Positions 9,446-18,385 of a DNA stretch of 64,000 nucleotides are shown here, piece after piece (position 1 is the first letter of the stretch; each line of letters opens with the position of its first letter). The position numbers were made by a program, and so were the translations under genes. Source of the DNA: an uncultured Clostridia bacterium (GTDB lineage: Bacteria; Bacillota; Clostridia; TANB77; CAG-508); assembly GCA_947624655.1 (NCBI GenBank), contig CANQLH010000008.1:1-64000 (forward strand). The letters run 5' to 3'. Under the pieces are notes generated by a model that made no database searches, was not told where the DNA came from, and saw only the letters and a list, made by a program, of their open reading frames with translations.

Positions 9446-10886
9446 ATGGCTAAGCAAGATGATTTTGTAAAAGATATTGCAAATATAGATGAAGATTTTG
9501 CAAAATGGTATACAGATATAGTAACAAAAGCCAATTTAGCAGATTATTCAGAAACAAAAGGATTTGTTCCAATAAAACCTTATGGATTTGCAATATGGGA
9601 AAATATAAAGAATTATGCAGATAAATTATTTAAAGAATCAGGAATTAAAAATGTATATTTTCCTATGCTAATACCAGAAAGTTTGATACAAAAAGAAAAA
9701 GACCACGTAGAAGGGTTTGCTCCAGAAGTTGCTTATGTTACAGAAGCGGGTGGAGAAAAATTAGAAGAAAGATTGTGTATAAGACCAACATCAGAAACAG
9801 TTTTTTCAAGTCTTTATTCAAAGTGGCTTAAATCTTGGAGAGATTTACCAATGGAATATAACCAATGGTGTAGCGTATTAAGATGGGAAAAAGAAACAAG
9901 ACCATTCTTGCGTTCTCGTGAATTTTTATGGCAAGAAGGACATACAATCCATGAAACAGAAGAAGAAGCGAGAAAAAGAACTCTTAAGATGTTAGAGATA
10001 TATTCAAACATAGTCGAAGATTTACTTGCAATCCCTGTATTAAAAGGTAGAAAGACAGAAAGCGAAAAGTTTTCTGGAGCAGAAGAAACATACACAATAG
10101 AAACTTTAACAAGAGATGGAAGAGCTTTGCAGTCAGGAACATCACACTATTTTGGACAAAATTTTACGAAGCCTTTTGAAGTAAAATTCCAAAATAGAGA
10201 AGGCAAAGAAGAATATGCATATCAGACTTCGTGGGGAATTAGCACAAGATTAATTGGAGCAGTTATTATGGCTCATGGAGATAATAGAGGACTTAAACTT
10301 CCACCAAGAGTTGCACCTATTCAAGTAGAAATAATCCCTATTGCAATGCATAAAGAAGGTGTATTAGAAAAAGCTGAAGAATTAAAAAATGCATTAAGTA
10401 GCAAATTTAGAGTAGAAGTAGATTCAAGAAAAGAGGTAACTCCAGGTTATAAATTTAATGATTCAGAATTAAAAGGAATACCTGTTAGAATAGAAATTGG
10501 CCCACGTGATATAGAAAATCGGAGAGTGTATAATAGTTAGACGTGATACCTTTGAAAAAATAACTGTAAAATTGGATGAATTAAGTTCAAAATTACAAGA
10601 AATTTTAGATGATGTTCATAATAATATGTATCAGCTTTGCAAGAAAAGATTAGAAGAAAAGACGCAAATAGCAACGAATTTAGAAGAATTTGAAAGAAAG
10701 ATAAATGAAAATCAAGGATACATAAAGGCTATGTGGTGTGGAGATGAAAAATGCGAAGATAAAATAAAAGAATTAACAGGAGCACGTTCAAGATGCATAC
10801 CATATGAGCAAGAGAAACTTTCAGATACATGTGTATGCTGTGGTAAGAAGGCAAAGCATATGGTTGTTTGGGCTCGCCAATACTAA
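9446..10886 (+). CDS. proS: Prolyl-tRNA synthetase (archaeal/eukaryote-like type), one CGG site
   Basis: Charges tRNA-Pro. 479 residues when the CGG at 10520 is read +1, typical for the short class lacking the editing insertion. Class II motifs are visible: motif 2 (RPTSETV...[27 protein letters not shown]) and motif 3 ([27 protein letters not shown]). The junction restores [17 protein letters not shown] in the anticodon-binding domain. The C-terminal zinc-binding-like part has Cys pairs ([27 protein letters not shown]) and ends in Tyr, as in this class. Without the shift about 120 residues of the C-terminus would be lost. Confidence 0.95.
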
Positions 10887-10934
10887 AATTGAAAAAATAA
10901 TGCCTAGCAATATAATAATTCTTTTTTCAATTTA
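10886..10934. repeat. Short inverted repeat, family D, copy 1
   Basis: Arms AATTGAAAAAATAAT and its inverse around a centre containing GCCTAGCAATATAATAA. The same centre and arms recur at about 18156-18282 and 22799-22927. It could also act as a weak hairpin between proS and folD. Confidence 0.55.
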
Positions 10935-10955
10935 CTTGGGAAGGGTGATATAAAA

Positions 10956-11807
10956 ATGGAGATTATTGATGGTAAAGCACTTGCAAAAAATGTTAGGGAA
11001 AATTTAAAAAAAGATGTAGACGAATTAAAGAAAAAAGGGATAGTTCCAAGGCTTGCAGTAATACTTGTTGGAGAAGATAAGGCATCTCAAATATATGTAA
11101 AGAATAAAAGTAAAGCATGCATAGAAGTTGGAGTAGAATATGAAGAAATTTTACTTGATGAGAATACTAGTAGAGAAAAACTTTTAAATATTATAGATGA
11201 CTTGAATAAAAGAGAGGATATAACAGGAATACTACTTCAAAGCCCAATACCTAAGCACTTAGATATAAACGAAGCATTTAGGAAAATATCTCCTGATAAA
11301 GATGTAGATGGATTTAACCCTGTAAGTATTGGAAAACTTTGCTTAAATCAAGACACATTTGTATCGTGCACACCTTATGGAATTATGAAAATGTTTGAGG
11401 CATATAATGTGGATTTAGATGGAAAAGATGCAGTAATTATTGGAAGAAGTAATATCGTTGGTAAACCAATGGCCTTGAGTATGTTAAATAAAAATGCAAC
11501 AGTTACAATATGTCATTCGAAAACAAAGAATTTAAAAGAAATAACTAAAAAGGCAGATATTTTAGTGGCAGCAGTAGGTAAAAAGCATTTCGTTACAGCA
11601 GATATGGTAAAAGAAGGGGCAGTTGTCATAGATGTTGGAATAAATAGAACAGAAGAAGGACTTTTTGGTGATGTGGACTTTGAGAATGTAAAAGAAAAAG
11701 CAAGTTTAATCACACCAGTACCTGGGGGAGTAGGTCCAATGACAGTTGCGATGCTTATAAACAACGTTGTAAAATGTGCTAAAAATATGATAGCACAAAA
11801 AAATTAA
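10956..11807 (+). CDS. folD: Bifunctional methylenetetrahydrofolate dehydrogenase/cyclohydrolase
   Basis: 283 residues. Interconverts 5,10-methylene- and 10-formyl-tetrahydrofolate with NADP, cytoplasmic one-carbon metabolism. Motifs: YVKNKSKACIEVG with the catalytic Lys region, LLQSPIPKHLD, DKDVDGFNPVSIG, the dinucleotide-binding VIIGRSNIVGKPMA and the C-terminal PGGVGPMTVAML. A GGAAGGGTG-type site precedes the ATG. Single-gene unit with its own terminator at 11829-11870. No in-frame CGG. Confidence 0.97.
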   Translation: MEIIDGKALAKNVRENLKKDVDELKKKGIVPRLAVILVGEDKASQIYVKNKSKACIEVGVEYEEILLDENTSREKLLNIIDDLNKREDITGILLQSPIPKHLDINEAFRKISPDKDVDGFNPVSIGKLCLNQDTFVSCTPYGIMKMFEAYNVDLDGKDAVIIGRSNIVGKPMALSMLNKNATVTICHSKTKNLKEITKKADILVAAVGKKHFVTADMVKEGAVVIDVGINRTEEGLFGDVDFENVKEKASLITPVPGGVGPMTVAMLINNVVKCAKNMIAQKN

Positions 11808-11828
11808 AGTTAGATATATAATAAAATT

Positions 11829-11870
11829 TGGAGGGAATGTATGCTATAAATTAGCATATGTTCTCTTTTT
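11829..11870 (+). terminator. Intrinsic terminator after folD
   Basis: Stem GAGGGAATGTATGCTA / TAGCATATGTTCTC with a T5 tail. Confidence 0.85.
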
Positions 11871-11873
11871 GTA

Positions 11874-12005
11874 ATATAGGAAATTTCTGCGAAATTCCTA
11901 TTAAATAAAAAGGCTTAAGCGTTGTCTTTGAGATTTCTCGACTATTGGCTCGAAACTCAAATCGGCAAGAACAAAGAGAGCCGAGGCACTTTGGTATTTA
12001 ATAGG
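11874..12005. repeat. Inverted-repeat element, family C, copy 2
   Basis: Shares the GGAAATTTC...GAAATTCCTATTAAA palindrome, the AAACTCAAATCGGCA core and the GAGCCGAGGC block with the element at 433-562. No coding capacity. Lies between folD and dprA. Confidence 0.6.
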
Positions 12006-12031
12006 AAAAGCTTTATGAAAGGAAATTAAAT

Positions 12032-12673
12032 ATGGAAATTATAGAGATAGGGAATGAGTATTATCCAAAGAAATTATTAAACATATATAATCCACCAAAA
12101 AAGATATATCTAATGGGAAATAAAAAAATATTAAATGATTTTTCGATTGCAATAGTTGGTACAAGAAATTGTAGTAAATATGGAGAAAAAATTGCAAAAT
12201 CGATTGCATACAATCTTTCTAAATATAAAGTAAATGTAGTAAGTGGACTTGCTAAAGGGATTGATTCTTTTGCTCATTTAGGAACAATAATAGGAATGGG
12301 AAAAACAATTGCAGTATTAGGAGGAGGCTTTAATTATATATATCCTAAAGAAAATATAGGATTATTTAATAGAATAATTGAAAGTGGAGGAGCTGTGGTT
12401 TCAGAATTTGATGAGAATACAAAGCCTGTTCCAGAAAATTTTCCCAAAAGAAATAGAATAATAAGCGGGTTAAGTGATGGAGTAGTTGTAGTAGAAGCAG
12501 GAAAGAGAAGCGGAAGCTTAATTACAGCAGAACTTGCATTAGAAGAAGGAAAAGAAGTATTTGCAGTTCCAGGTAATATTGACTCTAATGTGTCCAAAGG
12601 TACAAATGAGCTTATAAAAGAAGGTGCAAAACTAGTAGAAAATGTAATGGATATATTAGAAGAATATCGATAG
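12032..12673 (+). CDS. dprA: DprA/Smf-type DNA-processing protein (short form)
   Basis: 213 residues, containing essentially the Rossmann-like core: IVGTRNCSKYGEKIA, VVSGLAKGIDSFAHLG, TIAVLGGGFNYIYPKEN, FPKRNRIISGLSDGVVVVEAGKRSGSLITAELALEEGKEVFAVPG. Binds single-stranded DNA and loads RecA during transformation in characterised relatives. The N-terminal helical domain and C-terminal winged helix of longer forms are missing or reduced. A ComM homologue at the right end of the window is a second competence-type gene. Two CGG triplets over Ser-Gly are out of frame. Confidence 0.9.
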   Translation: MEIIEIGNEYYPKKLLNIYNPPKKIYLMGNKKILNDFSIAIVGTRNCSKYGEKIAKSIAYNLSKYKVNVVSGLAKGIDSFAHLGTIIGMGKTIAVLGGGFNYIYPKENIGLFNRIIESGGAVVSEFDENTKPVPENFPKRNRIISGLSDGVVVVEAGKRSGSLITAELALEEGKEVFAVPGNIDSNVSKGTNELIKEGAKLVENVMDILEEYR

Positions 12674-12782
12674 AATAATGGATAATTCTTTGCATACTTA
12701 CTAAATTGTATATAATGAAATTATCTACAAATAATAAATTTAGGAAATTAACGAAAAGCATTCAAAAATAGTAAAATTTATG

Positions 12783-12802
12783 CTATACTATAAATAGTAT
12801 AG
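12783..12802. promoter_or_regulatory. Perfect inverted-repeat operator of the toxin-antitoxin pair
   Basis: CTATACTA-TAAA-TAGTATAG, an 8-base perfect inverted repeat 18 bases before the antitoxin ATG. Position and symmetry suit autoregulation by the antitoxin or complex. Confidence 0.7.
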
Positions 12803-12820
12803 AAAGAAAGGAGTATCGTT

Positions 12821-13063
12821 ATGCAACAAATAAATTTAAAAGAAATAGAAACAGCAGTAAATCAATATGGAGAAGTTGTATTAAGTAAGAACAACAAAAA
12901 TAATTTTGTAGTAATGAGTATAGAAGAATATAATAAAAAAATATTAAGAAGAGAAATAATTAAAGCATTAAAGAAATCAGAACAAGAGATTGAAAATGGA
13001 GAAGGCATTGAGTCAGATGAAGCATTTAAAAAATTGAGGCAAAAATATGGATATGAAGTATAA
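12821..13063 (+). CDS. Phd/YefM-like antitoxin
   Basis: 80 residues. The N-terminal half (INLKEIETAVNQYGEVVLSKNNKNNFVVMSIEEYNKKI) matches the Phd/YefM fold: a short DNA-binding dimer domain followed by an acidic C-terminal tail that would wrap the toxin. It overlaps the toxin start by 17 bases, so translation is coupled. A perfect inverted repeat upstream suggests autorepression. No CGG. Confidence 0.85.
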   Translation: MQQINLKEIETAVNQYGEVVLSKNNKNNFVVMSIEEYNKKILRREIIKALKKSEQEIENGEGIESDEAFKKLRQKYGYEV

Positions 13064-13371
13064 GGTAATAATTACTCCAACTGCTTTTAAGGAAATAAAT
13101 AAAATATATGATTATATTTTAGAAGAGCTTTATGCAGAAAAAGCAGCAAAAGACTTGATGCGGTAAAGTTGAAAAATCCATACAATCATTAGAACATTCA
13201 CCTAAACTATATGCAGAAATTGATAAAAGTGATGAATTAAAAAGAATATATAGAAGAATAGTAATAAAAAATTTTGTAATATTATATACGATAGATGAAA
13301 ATGATTCAGTTGTTTATGTTTCTCATATGTACTATGGAGGTAGAAATTATTTAGATAATAGTTTACTATAA
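13047..13371 (+). CDS. RelE/ParE-like toxin, split by one CGG site
   Basis: Conventionally this ends after about 38 residues (DLMR-stop) and would be called a pseudogene. Reading the CGG at 13161 as +1 gives 107 residues: MDMKYKVIITPTAFKEI at the start, then DLMGKVEKSIQSLEHSP and ELKRIYRRIVIKNFVILYTID with VVYVSHMYYGGRNY at the end. That is the ParE/RelE ribonuclease/gyrase-toxin layout, with the basic patch and C-terminal Arg-Asn-Tyr. ATG 13053 is a possible alternative start. The toxin can only be made if CGG is shifted, so its expression reports on the decoding. Confidence 0.87.
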
Positions 13372-13442
13372 AAAATTAACAAAATTTTCATTTTACACAA
13401 AAATATAGAGAGATTTAAATATATTAAATTTTATAAAAAAAC

Positions 13443-13472
13443 TTGAAAAATATGAATAAAATATTGTATAAT
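13443..13472 (+). promoter_or_regulatory. Sigma-A-type promoter of the sortase gene
   Basis: TTGAAA at 13443-13448 and TATAAT at 13467-13472 with an 18-base spacer, upstream of the AGGAG site of the sortase. Confidence 0.65.
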
Positions 13473-13496
13473 AAAATATAAGATAGGAGAAACTTT

Positions 13497-14318
13497 ATGA
13501 ATCAAATTCTAGTAAATGAGAAGGTAATTGTAACACCAGAATTTAGAAGAAAAAAGAAGGTATATAAATTTAACTTCTTTTTATCTGTTTTTTTAGTATG
13601 CACTTTATTTTCTTGCTACATATATGCTGAATATGATAGAAATAAAAGCGAAGAAGTTTCTCAGCAGATATTATTATCACTTGAAGACACCGCAGAAGAA
13701 ATTGAAAATACAGAAGATACAACTACAATATCTGTCGAAGAAGATGTTATTGTTGTTAAATTATTAGCAAACAATAATGAAAATGAAGAAGAGAATATTG
13801 TTAATATTACAGACATTGTAAATAATAATAGTAATAATGAAAGTAATAATAGTAATGATAATAGCAGTGCTCAGCCACAGCAACAATCGAAGATAGTTGA
13901 ATCTGTATCAGATAGTGGTAAGTCATATTATACAGAAGCAATTTTGAAAATTCCAAAGATTGGAATTGAATATCCAGTACTTTCAGATACATCAGATGAG
14001 CTATTAAAAATTTCTGTAAATAAATTGCACGGACCAGATCCAAATGAAGTTGGAAACTATGTAATTGTTGGACATAATTACAAAAGTGGTAAGATGTTTG
14101 GAAAACTTTCACAAATGGCTATCGGAGATACATTTGAATTAAAAGATACTTCAAATAGAACGATTACATATAAGATTTATGATATATATACAGTAGAACC
14201 AACAGACGTAAAATGTACATCACAATTAACAGGTGGAAAAAAGGAAGTTACTTTAATTACATGTAAAAATTCTGGAAAGCAAAGGTTAATTGTAAAAGCA
14301 AGAGAAATAGAGAACTAA
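13497..14318 (+). CDS. Sortase (single-pass, class D-like)
   Basis: 273 residues. Basic N-terminus, one membrane segment (about residues 27-45), a long acidic/Asn-Ser-rich linker (about 60-125), then the sortase barrel: AILKIPKIGIEYPVLSD, catalytic His in VIVGHNYKSGKMFG, catalytic Cys in VTLITCKNSGKQRLIVKAR with the essential Arg. Covalently attaches proteins to the wall or links pilins; no LPxTG substrate is seen in the window. The N-in signal-anchor topology puts the enzyme outside. Preceded by its own promoter. Two CGG triplets are out of frame. Confidence 0.9.
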   Translation: MNQILVNEKVIVTPEFRRKKKVYKFNFFLSVFLVCTLFSCYIYAEYDRNKSEEVSQQILLSLEDTAEEIENTEDTTTISVEEDVIVVKLLANNNENEEENIVNITDIVNNNSNNESNNSNDNSSAQPQQQSKIVESVSDSGKSYYTEAILKIPKIGIEYPVLSDTSDELLKISVNKLHGPDPNEVGNYVIVGHNYKSGKMFGKLSQMAIGDTFELKDTSNRTITYKIYDIYTVEPTDVKCTSQLTGGKKEVTLITCKNSGKQRLIVKAREIEN

Positions 14319-14350
14319 AAAAAGATTTTGTTAATATAATATAGTAAATC

Positions 14351-14430
14351 AGGCAATAGCTGGGCTACAAGCTAGCAGCAGAGAAACTCTGTGGGATTAA
14401 AAGTCTTACAGAGCTTCTTTTTTGCCTCTT
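14351..14430 (+). promoter_or_regulatory. Probable NiCo (cobalt/nickel) riboswitch with overlapping terminator
   Basis: Closing stem AGGCAA / TTGCCT surrounds hairpins TAGCT/AGCTA, CAGAG/CTCTG and GATT/AGTC, with GGGC, GCAG and GGGA linker elements like those I recall for the NiCo class. The 3' part can refold into a long alternative hairpin (GAAACTCTGTGGGATT with AGTCTTACAGAGCTTC, wobbles allowed) followed by TTTTTT, an intrinsic terminator that would consume two aptamer stems. It lies directly upstream of a CDF metal exporter, the usual partner. Metal binding would prevent termination. Confidence 0.65.
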
Positions 14431-14445
14431 AAGGAGGAGTTAGTT

Positions 14446-15319
14446 ATGGAAGAAAAAGAAGCTATAAAAGCTTCAAAGGTGAGCATAATTTCGAATGTCG
14501 TACTGTCTGTTTTTAAGTTAATATCAGGAATAATTGCAAATTCTAGTGCAATGGTATCAGATGCTGTACATTCTTTATCAGATGTTATAAGTACAATTAT
14601 TGTAATAATTGGTGTAAAAGCATCAAATAAAAAATCAGATAAAAGTCATCCATATGGACACGAAAGATTTGAATGTGTCGCATCAATAATACTTTCAGTA
14701 ATACTAATTATTACAGGCTTAGGTATCGGTATTAGTGGACTAAAAAATATTATTTCTCGGAGAATATGAAGAATTTAAAATACCAGGACTACTTGCTTTA
14801 ATTGCAGCAATAGTTTCAATAATTGTAAAAGAAGCTATGTATTGGTACACAAGAGCAGTTGCTAAAAAGATAAATTCAGGAGCACTAATGGCAGATGCTT
14901 GGCATCACAGATCAGACTCACTATCATCTATTGGAAGTTTTATTGGAATACTTGGAGCAAGATGTGGATTTCTTATATTAGATTCAATAGCAAGTATTGT
15001 CATAGCATTATTTATTATAAAAGCAGGAGTAGATATTTTTATTGAAACAATTAGAAAAATGACAGATGAAGCATGTGACGAGAAAACTGTAAGAAGAATA
15101 TATGATGTGATTAATGAACAAGAAGGAGTAAAAAGAATAGATGATGTTAAGACAAGAAAATTCGGTAATAAAATATATGTTGATGTAGAAATAAGTGCAG
15201 ATGCAAAAATGCCACTTAAGGATGCACATAAGATAGCAGAGAATGTACATGTTTCAATCGAAAAAAGTATAGCTTTTGTAAAGCATTGTATGGTTCATGT
15301 TAATCCATATGAAGAATAA
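14446..15319 (+). CDS. Cation diffusion facilitator metal exporter, one CGG site
   Basis: 290 residues after reading the CGG at 14758 as +1 (junction NIISGEYEEFKIPG). Six membrane segments. Metal-site helices carry SSAMVSDAVHSLSDV (D-x3-H-x2-D-like) and GALMADAWHHRSDSLSS, and the cytoplasmic C-terminal domain carries the family's ferredoxin-like fold (DDVKTRKFGNKIYVDVEI). Proton-coupled export of divalent metals such as Co, Ni, Zn or Mn; the upstream riboswitch points to Co/Ni. ATG 14446 follows AAGGAGG; an in-frame TTG further up lies inside the riboswitch. A strong terminator follows. Confidence 0.93.
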
Positions 15320-15330
15320 TATAAAATAAA

Positions 15331-15382
15331 AAAGAACGATAATATTTATTTTTAGATAAATAAATATTATTGTTCTTTTTTG
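15331..15382 (+). terminator. Intrinsic terminator after the CDF gene
   Basis: Stem AAAAAGAACGATAATATTTA / TAAATATTATTGTTCTTTTT with T tail; strong and nearly symmetric, so possibly bidirectional. Confidence 0.88.
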
Positions 15383-15416
15383 TAATATATTATATAATAA
15401 CAATGAATCTAAATTC

Positions 15417-15434
15417 TGACCGCTCGGTATAATG
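15417..15434 (+). promoter_or_regulatory. Putative operator and -10 of the fatty-acid operon
   Basis: A GC-rich palindrome ACCG-CT-CGGT (15419-15428) abuts TATAAT (15428-15433) in otherwise AT-rich DNA about 55 bases before fabH. The arrangement suits a repressor (TetR-like half-sites) blocking the promoter. The regulator is not in the window. Confidence 0.45.
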
Positions 15435-15488
15435 AAATTTAGAAAAATATGGATTATAATATATTAGTAAAAATTCATGGAGGTACAA

Positions 15489-16421
15489 ATGAATTGGATA
15501 AAAATACTAGCTAATGGGATAGCATTACCTAAAAGACAAGTAGAAAATGAAATATTAAATAAAAAATTCAATTTAAGTGAAAATTGGATATTTGATAGAA
15601 CTGGAATCAAAGAAAGATATTATATAGAAGAAGAAAGCTTAGAAGAGCTTGCAAAAAATTCTGTAAAAGATGCTTTAAGTAAAACAAATGTTGATGTACA
15701 AGAAATAGGAATAATCGTATTTGCAACAACTTCGACTAAAAATCTTATGCCAGGTATTTCGTATAAAATACAAAAGGATTTAGATATAAAAAATTGCATG
15801 TGTTTAGATATTCTATGCGGTTGTAGTGGATATATAAATGCATTTGACATAGTTAGAAAATATATAGCACTTCGGAGAGACAAATTATGGCTTGGTAATT
15901 GGGGCAGATGTTTTGTCAGAATATACAAATGAAGAAGACGTAAACACTAAGATATTACTTGGAGATGGTGCTCGGTGCTACTTTAATTGGAAAAAGTGAA
16001 GAGGAAAAAATATATTTTAAAAATATAATAAGTGAAGGACAAAATGGCGAGATACTCACTTGTATGCAAGATGGAAAAATTTTTATGGATGGCAAAAAGG
16101 TATATAAATTTGGAACAACAAAGCCAGTTAAATGTGTAAAAAATTTACTAAAAGAAAGTAACCAGAGCATAGAAGATATAAAATATATAATTCCACATCA
16201 ATCTAATTTAAAGATGATGAAAAGCATGTGTGAGAAGCTAGAAATTAGTGCAGATAAAATGTACATAAATATTGAAAAAGTTCGGTAACACATTTAATTC
16301 AAGCATACCTCTTGCATTAAATGAGGTAATAGATAAGGGGCTGATAAAAAGAGGAGATAAAATAATACTTTTGGGATATGGCGGAGGATTAAATTTAGGA
16401 GCAATATTATTAGAATATTAA
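15489..16421 (+). CDS. fabH: 3-oxoacyl-ACP synthase III, three CGG sites
   Basis: Initiates type II fatty-acid synthesis by condensing acyl-CoA with malonyl-ACP. Skipping C at 15873, 15973 and 16283 gives 309 residues. The catalytic triad is intact: Cys in LDILCGCSGY, His in PHQSN, Asn in the restored VGNTF. The other junctions restore IALGETNYGLVIGADVLS and LGDGAGATLIG, where the glycine is near-invariant. ATG 15489 follows GGAGGT; an upstream ATG at 15477 overlaps that site. First gene of a ten-gene operon. Without shifts the product stops before the catalytic His. Confidence 0.94.
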
Positions 16422-16468
16422 GATATATAAAATGATGAGTTAATTATAGCTTAGAAAGGAAGTATAAA

Positions 16469-17402
16469 ATGAAGACAGCTTTTTTATTCCCAGGTCAAGG
16501 TGCTCAATATGTTGGAATGGGTAAAGATTTATATGAAAAGTACGAAGAAGTAAGAAAAGTATACGAAAGCGTAAATGAGATTTTAAATATAGATGTAAAA
16601 AAAATATCATTTGAGGGACCAGAAGAAGAATTAAATCAAACAAAAAACACACAAATTGCAATACTTACAATGTCACTTGCAATACTTGAAGTTTTGAAAG
16701 CAAATGGGATAAATGCAGATATTTTAGCAGGCCTAAGTCTTGGAGAATATTCAGCCTTAATATATTCAAATGTTTTCTCTTTTGAAGATGGAATTAAAAT
16801 TGTAAGAAAAAGAGGAGAATTAATGCAGGAAAATGTTCCAGAAGGAAATTGGAAAATGTCGGCAATAGTTGGACTTGAAGACGAAAAGGTAGAAGAAATA
16901 TGTAAAAATGTAAAGTCAGGATTTGTAGTTCCTGCAAACTATAATTGTCCTGGGCAAGTTGCAATTTCGGGAGAGGCAGAGGCTGTACTTGAAGCAATGC
17001 AAATTTCAAAAGATAGCGGAGCAAAAAGAGCATTAGAACTAAAAACTAATGGGCCATTTCACACAGAAAAATTATCAGAAGCTGCAAGTAAACTAAAATT
17101 AGAACTTTCTAAAATAGAAGTAAACAATAATTTTACAAAAACTATAATAAAAAATATTGATGCTAAGGAATATAAAAAAGGTGATGATATAAAAGAAATT
17201 CTTTCAAAACATGTTATGAGTCCAGTTAAGTTCAAAATGACGATAGAGAAAATGCTTGAGCTTGGAGTAGACACATTTGTGGAAATAGGCCCACGGAAAA
17301 GTATTATCAGGGTTTGTAAAAAGAGTAAATAAAGATGTAAATATACTTAATATAACAGATTGTGAAAGCCTAGAACAGGTAGTTAATGTATTAAAAAAAT
17401 AA
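16469..17402 (+). CDS. fabD: Malonyl-CoA:ACP transacylase, one CGG site
   Basis: 310 residues. Transfers malonyl from CoA to ACP. Starts with FLFPGQGAQYVGMGKDL; the nucleophile Ser lies in AGLSLGEYSAL; the catalytic His is in NGPFHTEKL. The CGG at 17294 is in the last conserved block, restored as EIGPGKVLSGFVKRVN, identical in layout to homologues. Frame 0 would end a few residues later in unrelated sequence. A GAAAGGAAG site lies upstream, and fabG follows after 13 bases. Confidence 0.95.
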
Positions 17403-17415
17403 GGAGTGATTGATT

Positions 17416-18156
17416 ATGGAAGAAAGAAGAGTTGCATTTATAACGGGAGGAACAACAGGAATTGGGAGAGAGTGTTCACTAACACTTGCAAAAGAAGGTT
17501 TTGATATTGCAATTAATTGTATGAAAGAGCCAGAGGAATACACAGAGTTAAAGAGTGAAGTAGAAGCAAATGGAGTTAGATGCTTTTTTACAAAAGGAGA
17601 TGTATCGAATTTTGACGATGCAGAAAGAATGGTAAATGAAGTAATAGGATATTATGGAAGAATTGATGTATTACTAAATAATGCAGGAATTACAAGAGAT
17701 ACACTTTTAATGAGAATGAAGAAAGAAGATTTTGAATCAGTAATAAATGTTAATTTAGTTGGAACATTTAATATGACAAAACATGTTGTTCCATATATGA
17801 TGAAGAAAAGATATGGAAGAATTATAAGTATGGCATCAGTAGTAGGTGTTGGAGGAAATGCAGGTCAAGCAAATTATGCAGCATCAAAGGCAGGGATAAT
17901 AGGATTTACTAAAAGCCTTGCAAAAGAGTTAGGTAGTAGAAATATTCTAGTAAATGCTATTGCACCTGGATACATAAAAACTGCGATGACAGATGTTTTA
18001 CCAGATAAAGTAAAAGAAAGTATAAAAGAACAAATCCCTTTAAGAGAACTTGGAGAAGCAAAAGATGTAGCAAATTTAGTAAAATTCTTATCATCAGAAG
18101 ATAGCTCATATATTACGGGGCAGGTGATACACGTTGACGGGGGTATGCTCATGTAA
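17416..18156 (+). CDS. fabG: 3-oxoacyl-ACP reductase
   Basis: 246 residues from ATG 17416, spaced from AAGGAGTG. Short-chain dehydrogenase that reduces beta-ketoacyl-ACP with NADPH. Motifs: FITGGTTGIGREC nucleotide loop, NNAG, SMASVVG and the catalytic YAASKAG. C-terminal GQVIHVDGGMLM as usual. No in-frame CGG although the protein is glycine-rich, so the CGGN form is optional, not universal. A family D repeat begins at its stop codon. Confidence 0.96.
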   Translation: MEERRVAFITGGTTGIGRECSLTLAKEGFDIAINCMKEPEEYTELKSEVEANGVRCFFTKGDVSNFDDAERMVNEVIGYYGRIDVLLNNAGITRDTLLMRMKKEDFESVINVNLVGTFNMTKHVVPYMMKKRYGRIISMASVVGVGGNAGQANYAASKAGIIGFTKSLAKELGSRNILVNAIAPGYIKTAMTDVLPDKVKESIKEQIPLRELGEAKDVANLVKFLSSEDSSYITGQVIHVDGGMLM

Positions 18157-18360
18157 AATTTGAAAAAGAAACGTCGTCTTGCGTTGTTAGACTTCATTTG
18201 AAATCAAGTCAACGTGCAAGAGCACGCCTCGTTGATTTCAAATTCGTCTGCCTAGCAATACTCGTTTCTTTTTCAAATTTGCAATATCAATAATCATCAT
18301 AATAATTCTTGATTGAATTAAGAAAACGTTGTCTTGCGTTGTTAGACTTCATTTGAAATA
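18156..18360. repeat. Family D inverted repeat plus partial second copy
   Basis: Outer arms AAATTTGAAAAAGAAACG and its inverse (18157-18282) enclose a second inverted pair (TTTGAAATCAA...TTGATTTCAAA). A fragment from the left half (GTTGTCTTGCGTTGTTAGACTTCATTTGAAAT, split here by description) recurs at about 18327-18358. It starts in the fabG stop and ends just before the fabF ribosome site, interrupting the operon without stopping gene order. Confidence 0.65.
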
Positions 18361-18385
18361 TAGCGAAAAAGGAGAAGTAATTAAA

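Noticed and set aside
6890-9446. T-box leaders before serS or proS
   Set aside because: No T-box sequence or specifier hairpin visible in the short gaps upstream of either gene.
15417-15434. FapR operator for the fatty-acid operon
   Set aside because: The palindrome ACCGCTCGGT does not resemble the known FapR site (TTAGTACCTAGTCTTAGTAC-like); kept only as an unassigned operator.
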